Shown here: one piece after another, positions 1-12,400 of the stretch
Position numbering within the stretch: the first letter of the stretch is position 1
Layout: each line of letters starts with the position of its first letter
Origin: Alentia gelatinosa
Lineage: Eukaryota > Annelida > Polychaeta > Phyllodocida > Polynoidae
Direction: 5' to 3'
NCBI GenBank assembly: GCA_950022655.1
Contig: OX465587.1
Location: 30,631,716 to 30,695,715 of the forward strand
Length of the DNA: 64,000 nucleotides
Notes under the pieces: generated by a model
Databases searched by the model: none
What the model saw: the letters and a program-made list of their open reading frames with translations, nothing else
What the model was told of the DNA's origin: nothing
Program-made: the position numbers and the translations under genes

Positions 1-487
1 TTGAGGACACGCTGAAAGTGGGTGTAATTGACTTACTGTTTGAGGACACGCTGAAAGTGGGTGTAATTGACTTACTGTTTGAGGACACGTTGAAAGTGGG
101 TGTGATTGACTTACTGTTTGAGGACACGCTGAAAGTGGGTGTGATTGACTTAATGTTTGAGGACATGCTGAAAGTGGGTGTGATTGACTTAATGTTTGAG
201 GACACGCTGAAAGTGGGTGTAATTGACTTAATGTTTGAGGACACGCTGAAAGTGGGTGTGATTGACTTAATGTTTGAGGACACGCTGAAAGTGGGTGTGA
301 TTGACTTAATGTTTGAGGACACGCTGAAAGTGGGTGTGATTTACTTACTGTTTGAGGACACATTGGAAGTGGGTGTTATTGACTTATTGTTTGAGGGCAT
401 ATTGGAAGTGGGTGTGATTGACTTACTCTTTCAGGACACGCTGAAAGTGGGTATAATTTACTTACTGTTTGAGGACACGTTGGCTGG
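1..487. repeat. 39-bp minisatellite spanning a DEPDC5 splice donor
   Basis: About 12.5 tandem copies of a 39-bp unit (ttgaggacacgctgaaagtg plus gGTGTAATTGACTTACTGT) run from the window edge to the end of the DEPDC5 exon at 466-589. On the minus strand each unit reads CCTCAAACA|GTAAGT, the last exon bases plus the 5' splice site. Copies from about 183 to 330 carry 'acttaat', which destroys the GT; copies near 20-160, 340, 420 and 460 keep it. The array may continue beyond the left edge. Confidence 0.93.
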
Positions 488-3400
488 GCAGTTTGAAGAC
501 CTGCGTGTCGTACTCATCGTAGTCGATGAAGGGCAGATTCATGTCGTCCTGAATAGAGCTGAGGATGCCCGTTTGACTGTCCGATAACCCTGTCAACACC
601 AGACAAGTTTAACCATTTAATCCACCGTGCACGTTTACTATGGCAGGCATCCCTGCATCATGTTGTTCAGAATTTACTAATCTAAAACTTCTGGTGATTC
701 ATATATCATCATCTGAACTTCCTGATATTTTACAGAATCTTGAATACACCAAAGAAAACATGAAATCACAAATTAGTACATCATTTTTTCGTTTAACCAG
801 AACTAAACTATGCCTATCTCCAGCTATTGGAAAAAAAGTTTTGTCTTGGTGGTATTTGTGAGAAATATCGACTCCTCGCTCACCCTACCATTAATTCACA
901 ACTTACTTTGCTTGATTGGAGTTCTTTTATAGGACTTCCAATGGTCATCCTGTTTGAGAGAAAAGAGAAAGTGTCATTAAATGGAGACAATCATATGCAG
1001 GAATGCCAGTGAGGCTCTTAAAATACACCCGATAATGTCCATACAACATCTACCTAGTATTTCTATATTCAATGAAGACACAAGTACTGAGGCCAATCCC
1101 ACCAAAGAGATTGGAGTATTCCAATCTCTTCGGTATCACTGAGAGGTGACACCGTGCTGATTGGTATCCAGGTCACCTGCTGCTCAGTCACTCTGACCTA
1201 GGTCTATTTTTAGCAGCCACCAGGTCACTCTCCAATCACAGGTCGGGCGTCAGCACGATTGGAGAGTTTTCTAGGGCTTTAAGGCCGTGCTCCATTGCGC
1301 CGATCCACTGGAGATTGATGGTCGCCGAGCAATCTTAACCCTATCTCCTCCCGTTCCCCGATAATCCCTGCCCCTGGTTCTTTCCTTGATCTTAACTCGG
1401 TCGGCGCCGCTGCTCCACTTTGGCGACTGGCTGGAGACTGGGTTTTCCCAGTCCCAAGTGCTAGTCCACAGTGGATCGGCTCTCAATCTCCGGTATGGAG
1501 CATCGCTAGCAGTTTGAGCACTGACCGTCAGGAGGATTGGGACTCTAGCTCCACTTAAACTCCACTACAGCTCCACTATCGGCGACAGAGCCGATTGGTC
1601 GGCGACCAAATCAATCTTCAATGGACCGGCGCAATGGGGCACAGCCTTTAGGGAGTTACTGACACCCTTTGGCAGTCAACCATAGAGGCAGTGTGGGCTC
1701 AAGGAAATTCCCCTGACTCTGCAAGGCCCTGGGGAACACAGGATACCGCTGGTGTATCACTGAGGGCTGCAGGGTGACTGTCACCGGGTCTCGGGTATTG
1801 GACCCCAGTGCCCTGTGCCTGGTTTGTTTGTTTGTTTGTGTAGTTTCATATCCAATATGTTCCAAAGAACTTACTTTGGGTTTCGACCGAATCTATGTGA
1901 TGAATCCAGGTAGAAATCTCACCTCTACACATTTACCGAGTTATACAGTTCTTCCATGAATACACCACATAGACATGGTATGAAAAGGCTTCACCTTTGA
2001 TATAACAGTAAATCTACCACTGCTGGGGAGGAAGGGGAAAGGTGGCTGCAGTGGGACTTGAACCAACAAAGTCTGACAAACTTGGGATAACGGCTCCAAT
2101 GCCTTAACCACTGAGGTAACCGGGAAACCTGAAATTTACTGAGAAATGGCATTCCTATATGATATATGTGTCTTACTTTACTATTACAAACAGTTTAAAA
2201 TGGAAACAAAGAGAATAAAGAAATGAAAACCAAGTCATTATAGCTCACAAAATTTGATTTCAACTCTTTGTTAAACAAAGCAATCAAACTATCATCGACC
2301 AAATTCTTACACATTTGGAAAAAAAAACAACAATTTACTGATGAATTACAGAAGAGTAGGTTCAGAATAGGTACCTAAAAAAAAAAACAATAAAAAAGAA
2401 AAAAAAAGGTCATGGTTTTGTAGATGGAAACTTCAACCTGAATGTTAGGTCACTACTCTACCTGTTTAGAGGGTACGGTGATTCTGGGCAGGAACTTGCA
2501 CGTCCTGATCCAGTCCGACTGGCAGCGGGATGTGTAAAAACTGTAACCGACATGAAAACTTTTTTAGATCATAAGATACCATATTAGATGGTGATGATGA
2601 CGTGGCTAGTGTTTTCTTATAGGCAGCTACCGTTTACAAAAAGAATAAATATAAAATAAAATAGCGAGAGTTCTTTTACTTCCAACACCCCATAGACATG
2701 GTATAAGAAGGACTGACCTTTCATATAGCAGTAAATCTACCACTGCTGGTTATGAAGGAGAAACGTGGCTGCAGTGTGACTTGAAACAACAAAGTCCTAC
2801 AACTATGGGATTATGAGTCCAGTGCTCTTTACCACTGAGCTAAACTTGGCGATGTTCAAAGATCATCACAAGAGTGCTGGCCGTTGCATGGTTGGTTTGA
2901 TTTAACGTCCAGTTAACAATTACAGGTTCTTACCAGACTTTCTCAAGGTTCTTTTACACCACGAGGGTGGTGATCGAATCTATGTAATGAATTTGGGTAG
3001 AATTTTTTACCGAGGTGAGAGTTCTTTTACTTCCCACACCACATAGACATGATATGAGAAGGATTGGCCTTTGATATAGCAGTAAATCTACCACTGCTGG
3101 GAATAAAGGAGAAGAGTGGCTGCAGTGGGACTTGAACCCACAAAATCCCACAACCTTGGGACTACAAGTCCAGTGCCTTAGCCACTGAGCTAACCCCCCA
3201 CCCCACTGAGGAGAGTAGAATGAGAGTTTACCTGTGGTTAATCCAGTGAGGGATGTTGTAGTCGTCGCCCACGTCTGACGTGAACTGGTTAGGTTGTGGA
3301 TTCTTACTGTGAAACTGCAAAAAATTGTTAAAATTCTGTTTTATAAAGTTTTCTTTTCTAATATGGTTAGTCTGTAGGTTCTTAATGTGGAACTGCATAA

Positions 3401-6400
3401 AATGGTTAAAATTCTGTTTAATAAAGTTTGTTTTTTTAATCTGGTTAGTCTGAGGCTTTTTACTGAGAAACTGCATAAAATTTTACTGCTTTTAATGTTT
3501 TTTTAATCGCTAAAGCATGGATTCCACAGGGCTATGGGCTCATCGGAAAGTTTCAAATCTCTTTGAAATTTATCGAAGAATATTGTATAGTGATCTTAAG
3601 GTCATGGCGAGTGGACTAGATTAGATCTGGTTATTTAAACGTGGCTGAAACACCTCTGCTGCAAGCCGATGCTACCTTGATAATGACAACTTCCTGTCAT
3701 TTTTGAACCAGGTTACTATGGTCACCGTGTTCTCACTCTCCAGCACAGTTCAGTGTTGGGGAAAAGCATCTGAAACTAGCTGAAAAAATTCCACCACCAG
3801 CTATGCTTGTGTGATTTTTTTTTCTAATTTTTTGATATAACGATTTCTGTGGTGTACGCGGCTAGGTACCAGTTTATTATATTTTTGATATATTAATTAG
3901 ATATTAATTCGTTTACTCTTAAATATAGGTTGGTTGGCACCCATGTTCTGTCTCCTGAAAGTTTTTCTCATTCTGAGTTAGTTAATGCATTAAATTTGAT
4001 ATTCATATATTTTCCTACCTTGAATAATGGTACCGCGTGCAGGGGTTGCTCTCCCATACACACCAAATCACTCCCGTTTCCTGAATGAATTAAGAAAGAC
4101 ACAAAACTGCAAACTCAAACGAGAAATATTCTATGTACAAATACACTCAAATCATAACACGTGATTCCGCTCATACAGATTTATAATTCAACATATTTCC
4201 ACCAGCACGATGGATTTGCCGTATTATATCTTGGTATGTCTTGTTATATCTTACAGTATCATGATATGTCGTACCTCCTCTGTCACGATATGTCGCATGC
4301 AATGATGTGTGTACTTCTTTCGTGATACTGTGTGTGTATTTTGGTGCTCCACCACAGAGACGCCTCATTATCTATTGCCTGACATCACGGCATACTGCGA
4401 TCTATCACTACAAGAATTGCGAAGGTGCTTAATCGCACCAAGGCTTCATGGCAAAAATGCATGTGATTATTCACAAACTAGCAAGACTTAACAAGTCAAC
4501 CAAATCTTGTGTGCTGGTGGAAGAGCCCATTAACAGTAAGAGATGCCAGTGAGGTCTACAAAAAAATCAGAAAATATTTGAATCCTGATTATCCCTACTC
4601 TTTATCTCTAATATGATCAAGACTTAATACACTAGCAAAACCTGGAAATAACCAGAGAATTGACATGTCTGGAGTGAATGAATGTAAGTAAAACAAGGCG
4701 TACCGCAGTCGATGGTGCGCTGCTTGGTGATGTTCATCAGTTCGCGGTCCACCTCAAACACCCCAGTACCGGGCGTAATGACAATGGACAACTTGCCCGT
4801 CCTATCAAACGACCGGTCCAAGTAGTGCTTCTCAAACGCTGCAATCACAGACACATACAATTAGGTTTTTACCAACATTTATGAAAATCAGAAGAACAAA
4901 AACGACCTAATAAACATAACAATCAGCTCGGGTTGGGGCTAATACCGTATTATCGTCAGGCATGCTATCTCCCAAAATAAATTTCTAGAATGTGATATAG
5001 TACATGTACAACTACTGAACGTACCATTATATGAGTAGGCGTTTATTGTAAGGACCCAACGTTTTGACTATCTATCTTATAATCTTTATCAAGGTTCAAT
5101 AGCCTTTTCTTAATATAATTTTTTTTTGTTAAAAATTTAAGCCGAAAACTGACGCCACCCCCTACAAAACAGAAAAAGGAGAAGAAACTGAGGTTTTTAA
5201 TTTTCTAAATATTAACATTTCAAAATATTACTGGTTATCAATTATTGTCCAACCTGATTTCCTGTAATTTTCTTGGACAACATACGAAAAGAAAACCTTA
5301 TTGACACAGCTAATGCCTTAGAATATAAAAAGAAAATTTCAAAAACGTTATCATTTCAGGTCTTGTCGACCCCAGACTACCCCCAAACCTTGATACTATT
5401 CCATTGATCGCTGTTTTTGTCATCATTACAGATATTTGTGATCTTTTCGTCGTTTGCTGCGTGGCTGTACTCACCGTTGAGCGCCATGTTGAGCACCTCC
5501 AGGAAGTTGCCCTGAGCAGCAGCGGAGTTGCAGGCCCGCAGCGAGCCGAGCAGCCCGTCTCGCTCATGGTAGCGCAACACGCCATCGGGGTACTCAAGAA
5601 ACAGGCGCTTTAACTGCACGATGGTAGGTGTCCAGTCATCGTATCGCTCATTCTGTACCACCACGCTGCACACCGAGCAATATCAAGTTATGTATTGTTT
5701 ATATCGATTTCACATGTATTTCATTCATCAGTAACATCATAATACAGACCTGCACCAACACGATGCACACAGAAGGATGTCAAGTTATATATTTTAATAT
5801 TGATTTCTCGCGTATTCAATCCATCAGTAACATAATACAAGACTTGCACAAGCAATGTCAAGTTATAATGATTATATCTGTTTTCTGGTGTATTGTATGT
5901 ATTAACAGTTAAGAACTCTATCGATATCTCTCTGGGGAAAAAATCCACTTAAAGATGACTTGAAATGACCAGATGTTACTTCACTTTGAGTTGGCTTGAG
6001 TTGGCACTGGTGATAAAGTTATGCACAAGCCCTCTGGTGTTAAATTTACAAACCATATTGCCGGAAGCGGTGTATAGTAGTGACTGTGTTTATTATTTCA
6101 GTCTCGAAAAAGATGATGACAAAAATATCTTTGAAAAATTCTTTTTCTATAAGACTTAGCCACGTCCTAATATGACAATAATATCTTTAGAAATTAAAAT
6201 AAGCCTGGTTATAGAAATCCAACTCACCGATAGAAGTCCTCGTAGAAACGACCCTGGTTATCCCGCTGAACACACTCACGCATGTGCATCGGGAAATCCT
6301 CTGTAAGATATAACATTCAAACAAGGATTAAAAGTTGGCATGGCATTGCCATGATTTCGGTTTCAACAAGTAATAAGGGAGGGAGGGAGGGAGGGAGGGA

Positions 6401-9400
6401 GGGAGGGAGGGAGGGAGGGAGGGAGGGAGGGAGGGAGGGAGGGAGGGAGGGAGGGAGGGAGGGAGGGAGGGAGGGAGGGAGGGAGGGAGGGAGGGAGGGA
6501 GGGAGGGAGGGAGGGAGGGAGGGAGGGAGGGAGGGAGGGAGGGAGGGAGGGAGGGAGGGAGGGAGGGAGGGAGGGAGGGAGGGAGGGAGGGAGGGGAGGG
6601 AGGGAGGTGGAAGCCTGTTGCAATATATAAAAATACACTACTGTAACATAAATATTCAAGACGAACGCACCACTGTACTTGGAGACAGAGTCTTGACCAA
6701 TACAAAAATAGACTATATATTGCAACAGGTTTCCACCTCTCTCCCTCCCTCCCTAGTGGGTATGTCCCGCGAGCGCCGATACCAGACGCGCTGGATGGAA
6801 TCAGGGCCCTGTTTCATAAGCAGTATTTTTGATCAGAAATGAGCATAAAAATTTCTTTAGATAATTTTACATCATTCTGTTTGGTACATTAATCACTTTG
6901 TAAAGATTTGAAGTTGTGTCAATGTATTTCGGTGGGTATCCTCTCGATAGGAACATTTTCCCATGGACAGGGAGGTTAATCGAATTAGCCTCTGCCACCT
7001 CCGTGACACTTGGTGACGGATAGAGGGGTGGCAGCGGGTGCACGACGGGACATAACCCTCAACCCGGACATAAAGCTGTCACAGCCCTCCCTGTGGAATG
7101 CGGAGTTTAACATTAAAAGAATGGCCCTGCTAGACTGGAGACATTCTAGCTTGTACCTCAATAACCTACACATCTCTCCGACTTCCTGTGTTAAACTCTG
7201 TGGGGTATGACCGCTAGTCTTAGACTGCTTATGAAACAGGGCCTAGGTCAAATAGGTCACCAGCACACCCGTTGCGGTTCAATGAATACCTAGGGAGGGA
7301 GGGAGGGAGGGAGGGAGGGAGGGAGGGAGGGAGGGAGGGAGGGAGGGAGGGAGGGAGGGAGGGAGGGAGGGAGGGAGGGAGGGAGGGAGGGAGGGAGGGA
7401 GGGAGGGAGGGAGGGAGGGAGGGAGGGAGGGAGGGAGGGAGGGAGGGAGGGAGGGAGGGAGGGAGGGAGGGAGGGAGGGAGGGAGGGAGGGAGGGAGGGA
7501 GGTGGAAGCCTGTTGCAATATATATAAATACACTGAACCGCAACGGGTGCCTATACAATATATAAAAATACACTGCTGTCGCCGTCCCGCGCCCGGTATC
7601 GCCGGTATCAAAGCTCTAATTATTCAGAATACATTACTGTAATGTATTATAATGTAAGCCGCAAAAACCGTTCCCCGTCTCCCCTAATATATTTCGGTCT
7701 TGACCTACAGGTCAAACCGAAATAATAAACAGGAACATCAGCTAGCATCAGAACAAATATTTTTCATGTGGAATTTTCTGCCTCTGAAAGACTGAGAAAG
7801 CATGCGGGTATCAGCCATAAATTGGGACTGAGGGTATGCGGGAGGTTCAACCCACTTGTAAAGTCTAGAGCCCAACCTAAGCCAGGATAGACCTTAAGGG
7901 AATAAGAACTTGGACACAAGAGTATGTGTTACTACTATGAGTCAAGAAACTTAACTGATCTAATGACAAATGGAGGATCTTATAAACATGCAACAGGAAG
8001 CATCTTGCTGCAGGTTGAGCTTGCACGCTCTGCGCTGTGATTGGCTGTTGAATCAACAGTCAAGGAGGGGTGACCAGCCTCGTTCTGATCTGTCGCACAT
8101 GCCAGGAGGGCTGGTCATGAGGCTAACAACTCAGAGTATCATTGTTAGAGTGCCCTGCCCCCATGTGGGCAGGCGGGGAACTGGAGTGAACGATAATGAG
8201 GGTAAACATGCCATTCACTACATGGCTGCCATACGGTCAACATCAAGACATAGAGGAGCTGCTACAAAACAGCGACTATTCTAATTCAGTCGTTTTTTGA
8301 GACTAATAGATATGGACAATTTAGACGATAAACCACTTCTCATAGAAACCAATATAATTGGCCACAATAGGGATGTAGAGACTTAAACTTTACACATTGT
8401 TATATTGGCGTGAATAACGCTCAATTGATATCTTAGTTTTACACAAGGAAAAAAGATTGATATACTGAAAATAAAAGTGGATTTCCTTCAAACAATGGAA
8501 ATCGATCGTCTTTGGGTAAATCTACGACCTATTCCCAAACTTAATGTGTATGACTTAAACGTTTGTGTTCATTTGAAGAGTGATATACAATATATAATCG
8601 CTGCATGAGCCTTCACAAGTATTGGTATGAAGTGACACATGTTTAGTGAACAGTATAATCAATCTTTATATCCTGCCTCAAATTCTCTGAGAAATCTTAT
8701 CAGGAATTTGAGAAGTTTCACATGCTGTAAAGCAGTCAGATTATGACTTACCTATGGAAGATGCGTCGTAGAAAGTCCGTGAAAATAGTGTGATCGTCAC
8801 GTCATGGTTACAGTTCTTATCCTAAATGAGAAATTACACAAAGTCACACGATACTCATTTATCTGTAACATATAAGTGTAATTCTTGTATTATTTTGAAA
8901 TTAAGTACACAAAAAAACGAATTTTCTACATTGTTTTATTACCGCAGGGATGTCAGTTGTGGTCAGTAAAATAGTGGACATATTTCCATGTGGTACTTGC
9001 TGCATCAGAGAGAATGAGAAACGTGCATAGCATGTCAGTGTCAGCCATAGTATGGGGATGAGGGTTTGTTGGGAGGTTTAAACCACTGTTCAACTGGCTC
9101 AGGCTCAATAAATATTATCTTTGTTTTACGCAAGGAAACTTTCTTCTTTTCTTATCTATATCTATTTTTGCTTGCCTTAGAGGTGTTATTGCCACATCGT
9201 ATTAAACTTGTTTTCCACAAGAAAAAAGAATTATTTATTCTGAAAATAAAAAGTGAAAATCTGCCATCTCTCATTACCTCAATGAGCAAATTATCGATTT
9301 TTTTCCCCTTCTAAATTTAGCAAAAGCATTTCTCAGAAACCCTGACTTTTTCAGATATTTGTCGAAAATACCATAATTATACGGAAGATATACTTTGGAT

Positions 9401-12400
9401 ACATCAGGATCAAAACAATTTACACAGTAGCCAGTAGATGTTTATGCTATGATAAAACTTTTTGGAGTGGAAGTATCGGGTGCTTTACCTTCCACTGGTT
9501 GAAGAGCTCCACTAGAAAGCCACCGATTGCTTTCTCAAAGTAGAGGTCGCCGTAGTTGTCGAACTCCCACATCTCTGAGCTCATTTGTAAGAAGATGTTC
9601 ACTTGGGCCGTCGACGATCGGAAAGTCACCTGCGAAATACATGAGAAGATGAATGTGTATTCATCTCACCCCGGTATTTTTCTCCAAAGGCTTAAAGTTA
9701 GGAACTCATACACCTCAGCCATGAAGATAGTGTACCCAATACTCAATGGCTAATTGGGTGATTTATTTTATCAATTATGTTATACAGGGTGATCAATCAT
9801 GTTATACAGGGTACGAACAGAATCCCACTCGATGAAAATAACCTGGTCTGCACTCCACCTCGTTTGACCGCTACATAATTCACTCAGCTTCGCTTCATGA
9901 TTTACTCCACGGTCAAACTCGGTAGAGTTTTTTTCGTTTCATGAGTTTCCATCTAATTATCTTCAGATACAACACCTTGAGGTCATCCATAAAGTATGTA
10001 CGCATAATTTCTGAAATTGTTTACCCCCCATCACCTTCCAATATCACAAGCAATAGAACAAAGAAGGAGCATATGCAAAATTTTAAACATTTTTGGCTCC
10101 CCCCCCCCCCCCATGTGCACACATACTTTATGCATAGCACCCTGGTCAGTTTTCAAATGTCCTCATTGTTAAAATAATGCTTAATCATAACTTTGTGCGT
10201 GATTCAAACAACCCCTTCCCTTATTCAGTTGGATCTAAGGTGCTTAGAATTTCACCAACTCTCTTTTAAAAAAAAAGTTTCGTCACCCGACTGACGGGGA
10301 CAGTTATGTTATGACCAGAGATGTCAGTTGAGGTCAGGGAAAAAAGTGGGAATTTTTTTCATGTGGAATTTTCTGCATCAGAGTGACCGGGAAAACATGA
10401 AAAACACATCGTTACTCTCCATGGAATGGGGCTGAGGTGTGTGGAGAAGTTATATTGGCGTGAATGAGGTTCAATTTATACTTTCTTTGTCTGATACACA
10501 AGGAAAAATAATTTTATAAACTGAAAATGAAAACAAGGATTTCCATAGAAAAGAGTAAAACTGACATCTCTGTATGATGGCACCGGCTTGCCATAGCCAT
10601 GTGAGGCCACACTTACACGCGTGTTTTCACCGGCTTGCCATAGCCATGCGAGGCAAAACTTACCCGTGTGTCCTCAGTCACCACGCCACACGTCACCTTC
10701 TCGCCTTTAGCCCACAGCTCGTTCACCTGAGCCCTGGTAAAACAAATGACGAACGTATTACAGTTTCTCCAAATCAAATACAGTAAGAAGTATTATGTTG
10801 TATTCGAGTTTTGCTAAAAAATACTTTGTTATGATGGAATTTATGTATTCTGAAATAAAGATTTTTTTTTAAGGAAATTTTAAAATAAATATTAGAAAAA
10901 ATGAGACAAGTTGAATAGCTTATGCTAAAGAATGTACAGGGTACAAGGAGACCTTGTATGAAGGTTATCGTTTGATAATACTCAAGCTTGTTTGCGTAGA
11001 CAGTCTAGTTAACGGAACGTCGTATGTAACAGTAACCACTGAATAAAGTTGACCCACTTTGTCCCTGGGTCTCGTTGGCATACAGTAAAGGGTTTTCACG
11101 CATGGGTCCGAAGTATTAAACAAACTCCAGGTAGATTACTTAGTTGTAACTGAAGATTTGTTTTAACCGAGTTTTTGTTATAACAGTCTTTCTACAGAGC
11201 CGGGTTGGCAGAGTTATCTTAAACACGTTAATGTGCAATGGAATAATATAAATACAACCTACCTCATTTCAGCAAAGTTTATTTTCTTCGTCAGGTAGAT
11301 ACAACTTTTGAACTGAAAAGAAAATGTACACTGTTAAGTATGTGTAACAATCTATAGCGACTTACAATCCCATCATTTCTGTATTCTGGATAACTATACA
11401 GGATGCATTTCTGTCTTAATATAGATCTAATTCAAAATAAAATCATGTTATTCTCCATGTCAAGTACTATCGTAAAACCGGATGAGTTTTAATCTTGGCT
11501 CCCGTATGCCACGACTGGTGTTTGGCGTAGTGATATCACGAGGCGGAGCCGAGTGGTATCCGGAACCATACGCCAGGAGTGGCATTCGGGAGCCAAGATT
11601 AAAACGAATCAGGTTTTGATTTTATCCTACCCCTCTCTACAATATTTTAATATCAAAATCATGAATGAAAATCATCAAAATTCCGTATGCCCCTAGTGGC
11701 ATACAAACGTCCGTATGCCAGTCAGCGTGGCATACGGAATCTCAATGTTAAGCCTATGGGATTTTATATTAGGGGTAGGATAAATAGCTTTACGTTGCAA
11801 TACTTGGATCAAATGATATCAAACTAATGCAATGCATATATTAAGTTTTTTCAACTAGGTAGGAATCCTGTCATACAATACACAGAGTATACTTGTCAAA
11901 TAATTAATATTTGGGAGGGGGGGGGGGAAGAGGAGGCAGAGTAGTGGGACTGGTTTAAAGGGAGAGGGGGAGGAAGCAAGGAGGAAGGGATACCGAAGTT
12001 AGTCCATAGGGAACAAAAAAAAAAAGGAAGAACAATTTCAAAACAGCATTTCCGGAGGCCAGTAAGGACGAGGCTTAGTGCTAAAGCTATGGGGGTTTGA
12101 GGCTAGAATTTTGTTTTTGGTCTCATTTGATACTATTTAAGTGTAGTTTACTACTATCATCTCTAAATAAGCTTGTCTCGAAGCTATGATGACTGTTGTT
12201 AGGTGTATAAAAATATGCATTTAAAAGATTGAAGAATGAGACATATAATATCGAACCTACATAGTCAAAGTACTGCAGTTTCAGTAGGGCCACTTTGGCT
12301 CCCTATAAGTAGTGGCAGACTAAATAAGAAACCAACAAGTTTTGGTCAAAGTTGGCATTCTCCACAAGTTTGATGCAGAGTGATATGAACAAGGCGACAG

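Noticed and set aside
18..587. 189-codon plus-strand open frame with a repeated VGVIDLLFEDTLK motif
   Set aside because: It is the 39-bp minisatellite plus the antisense of a DEPDC5 exon. A multiple-of-three period keeps it open; it is not a gene.
6282..7611. Long open frames of repeated Gly-Arg-Glu-Gly or Pro-Ser-Leu-Pro
   Set aside because: They are translations of the (GGGA)n tracts, open in several frames on both strands, with no link to exons.
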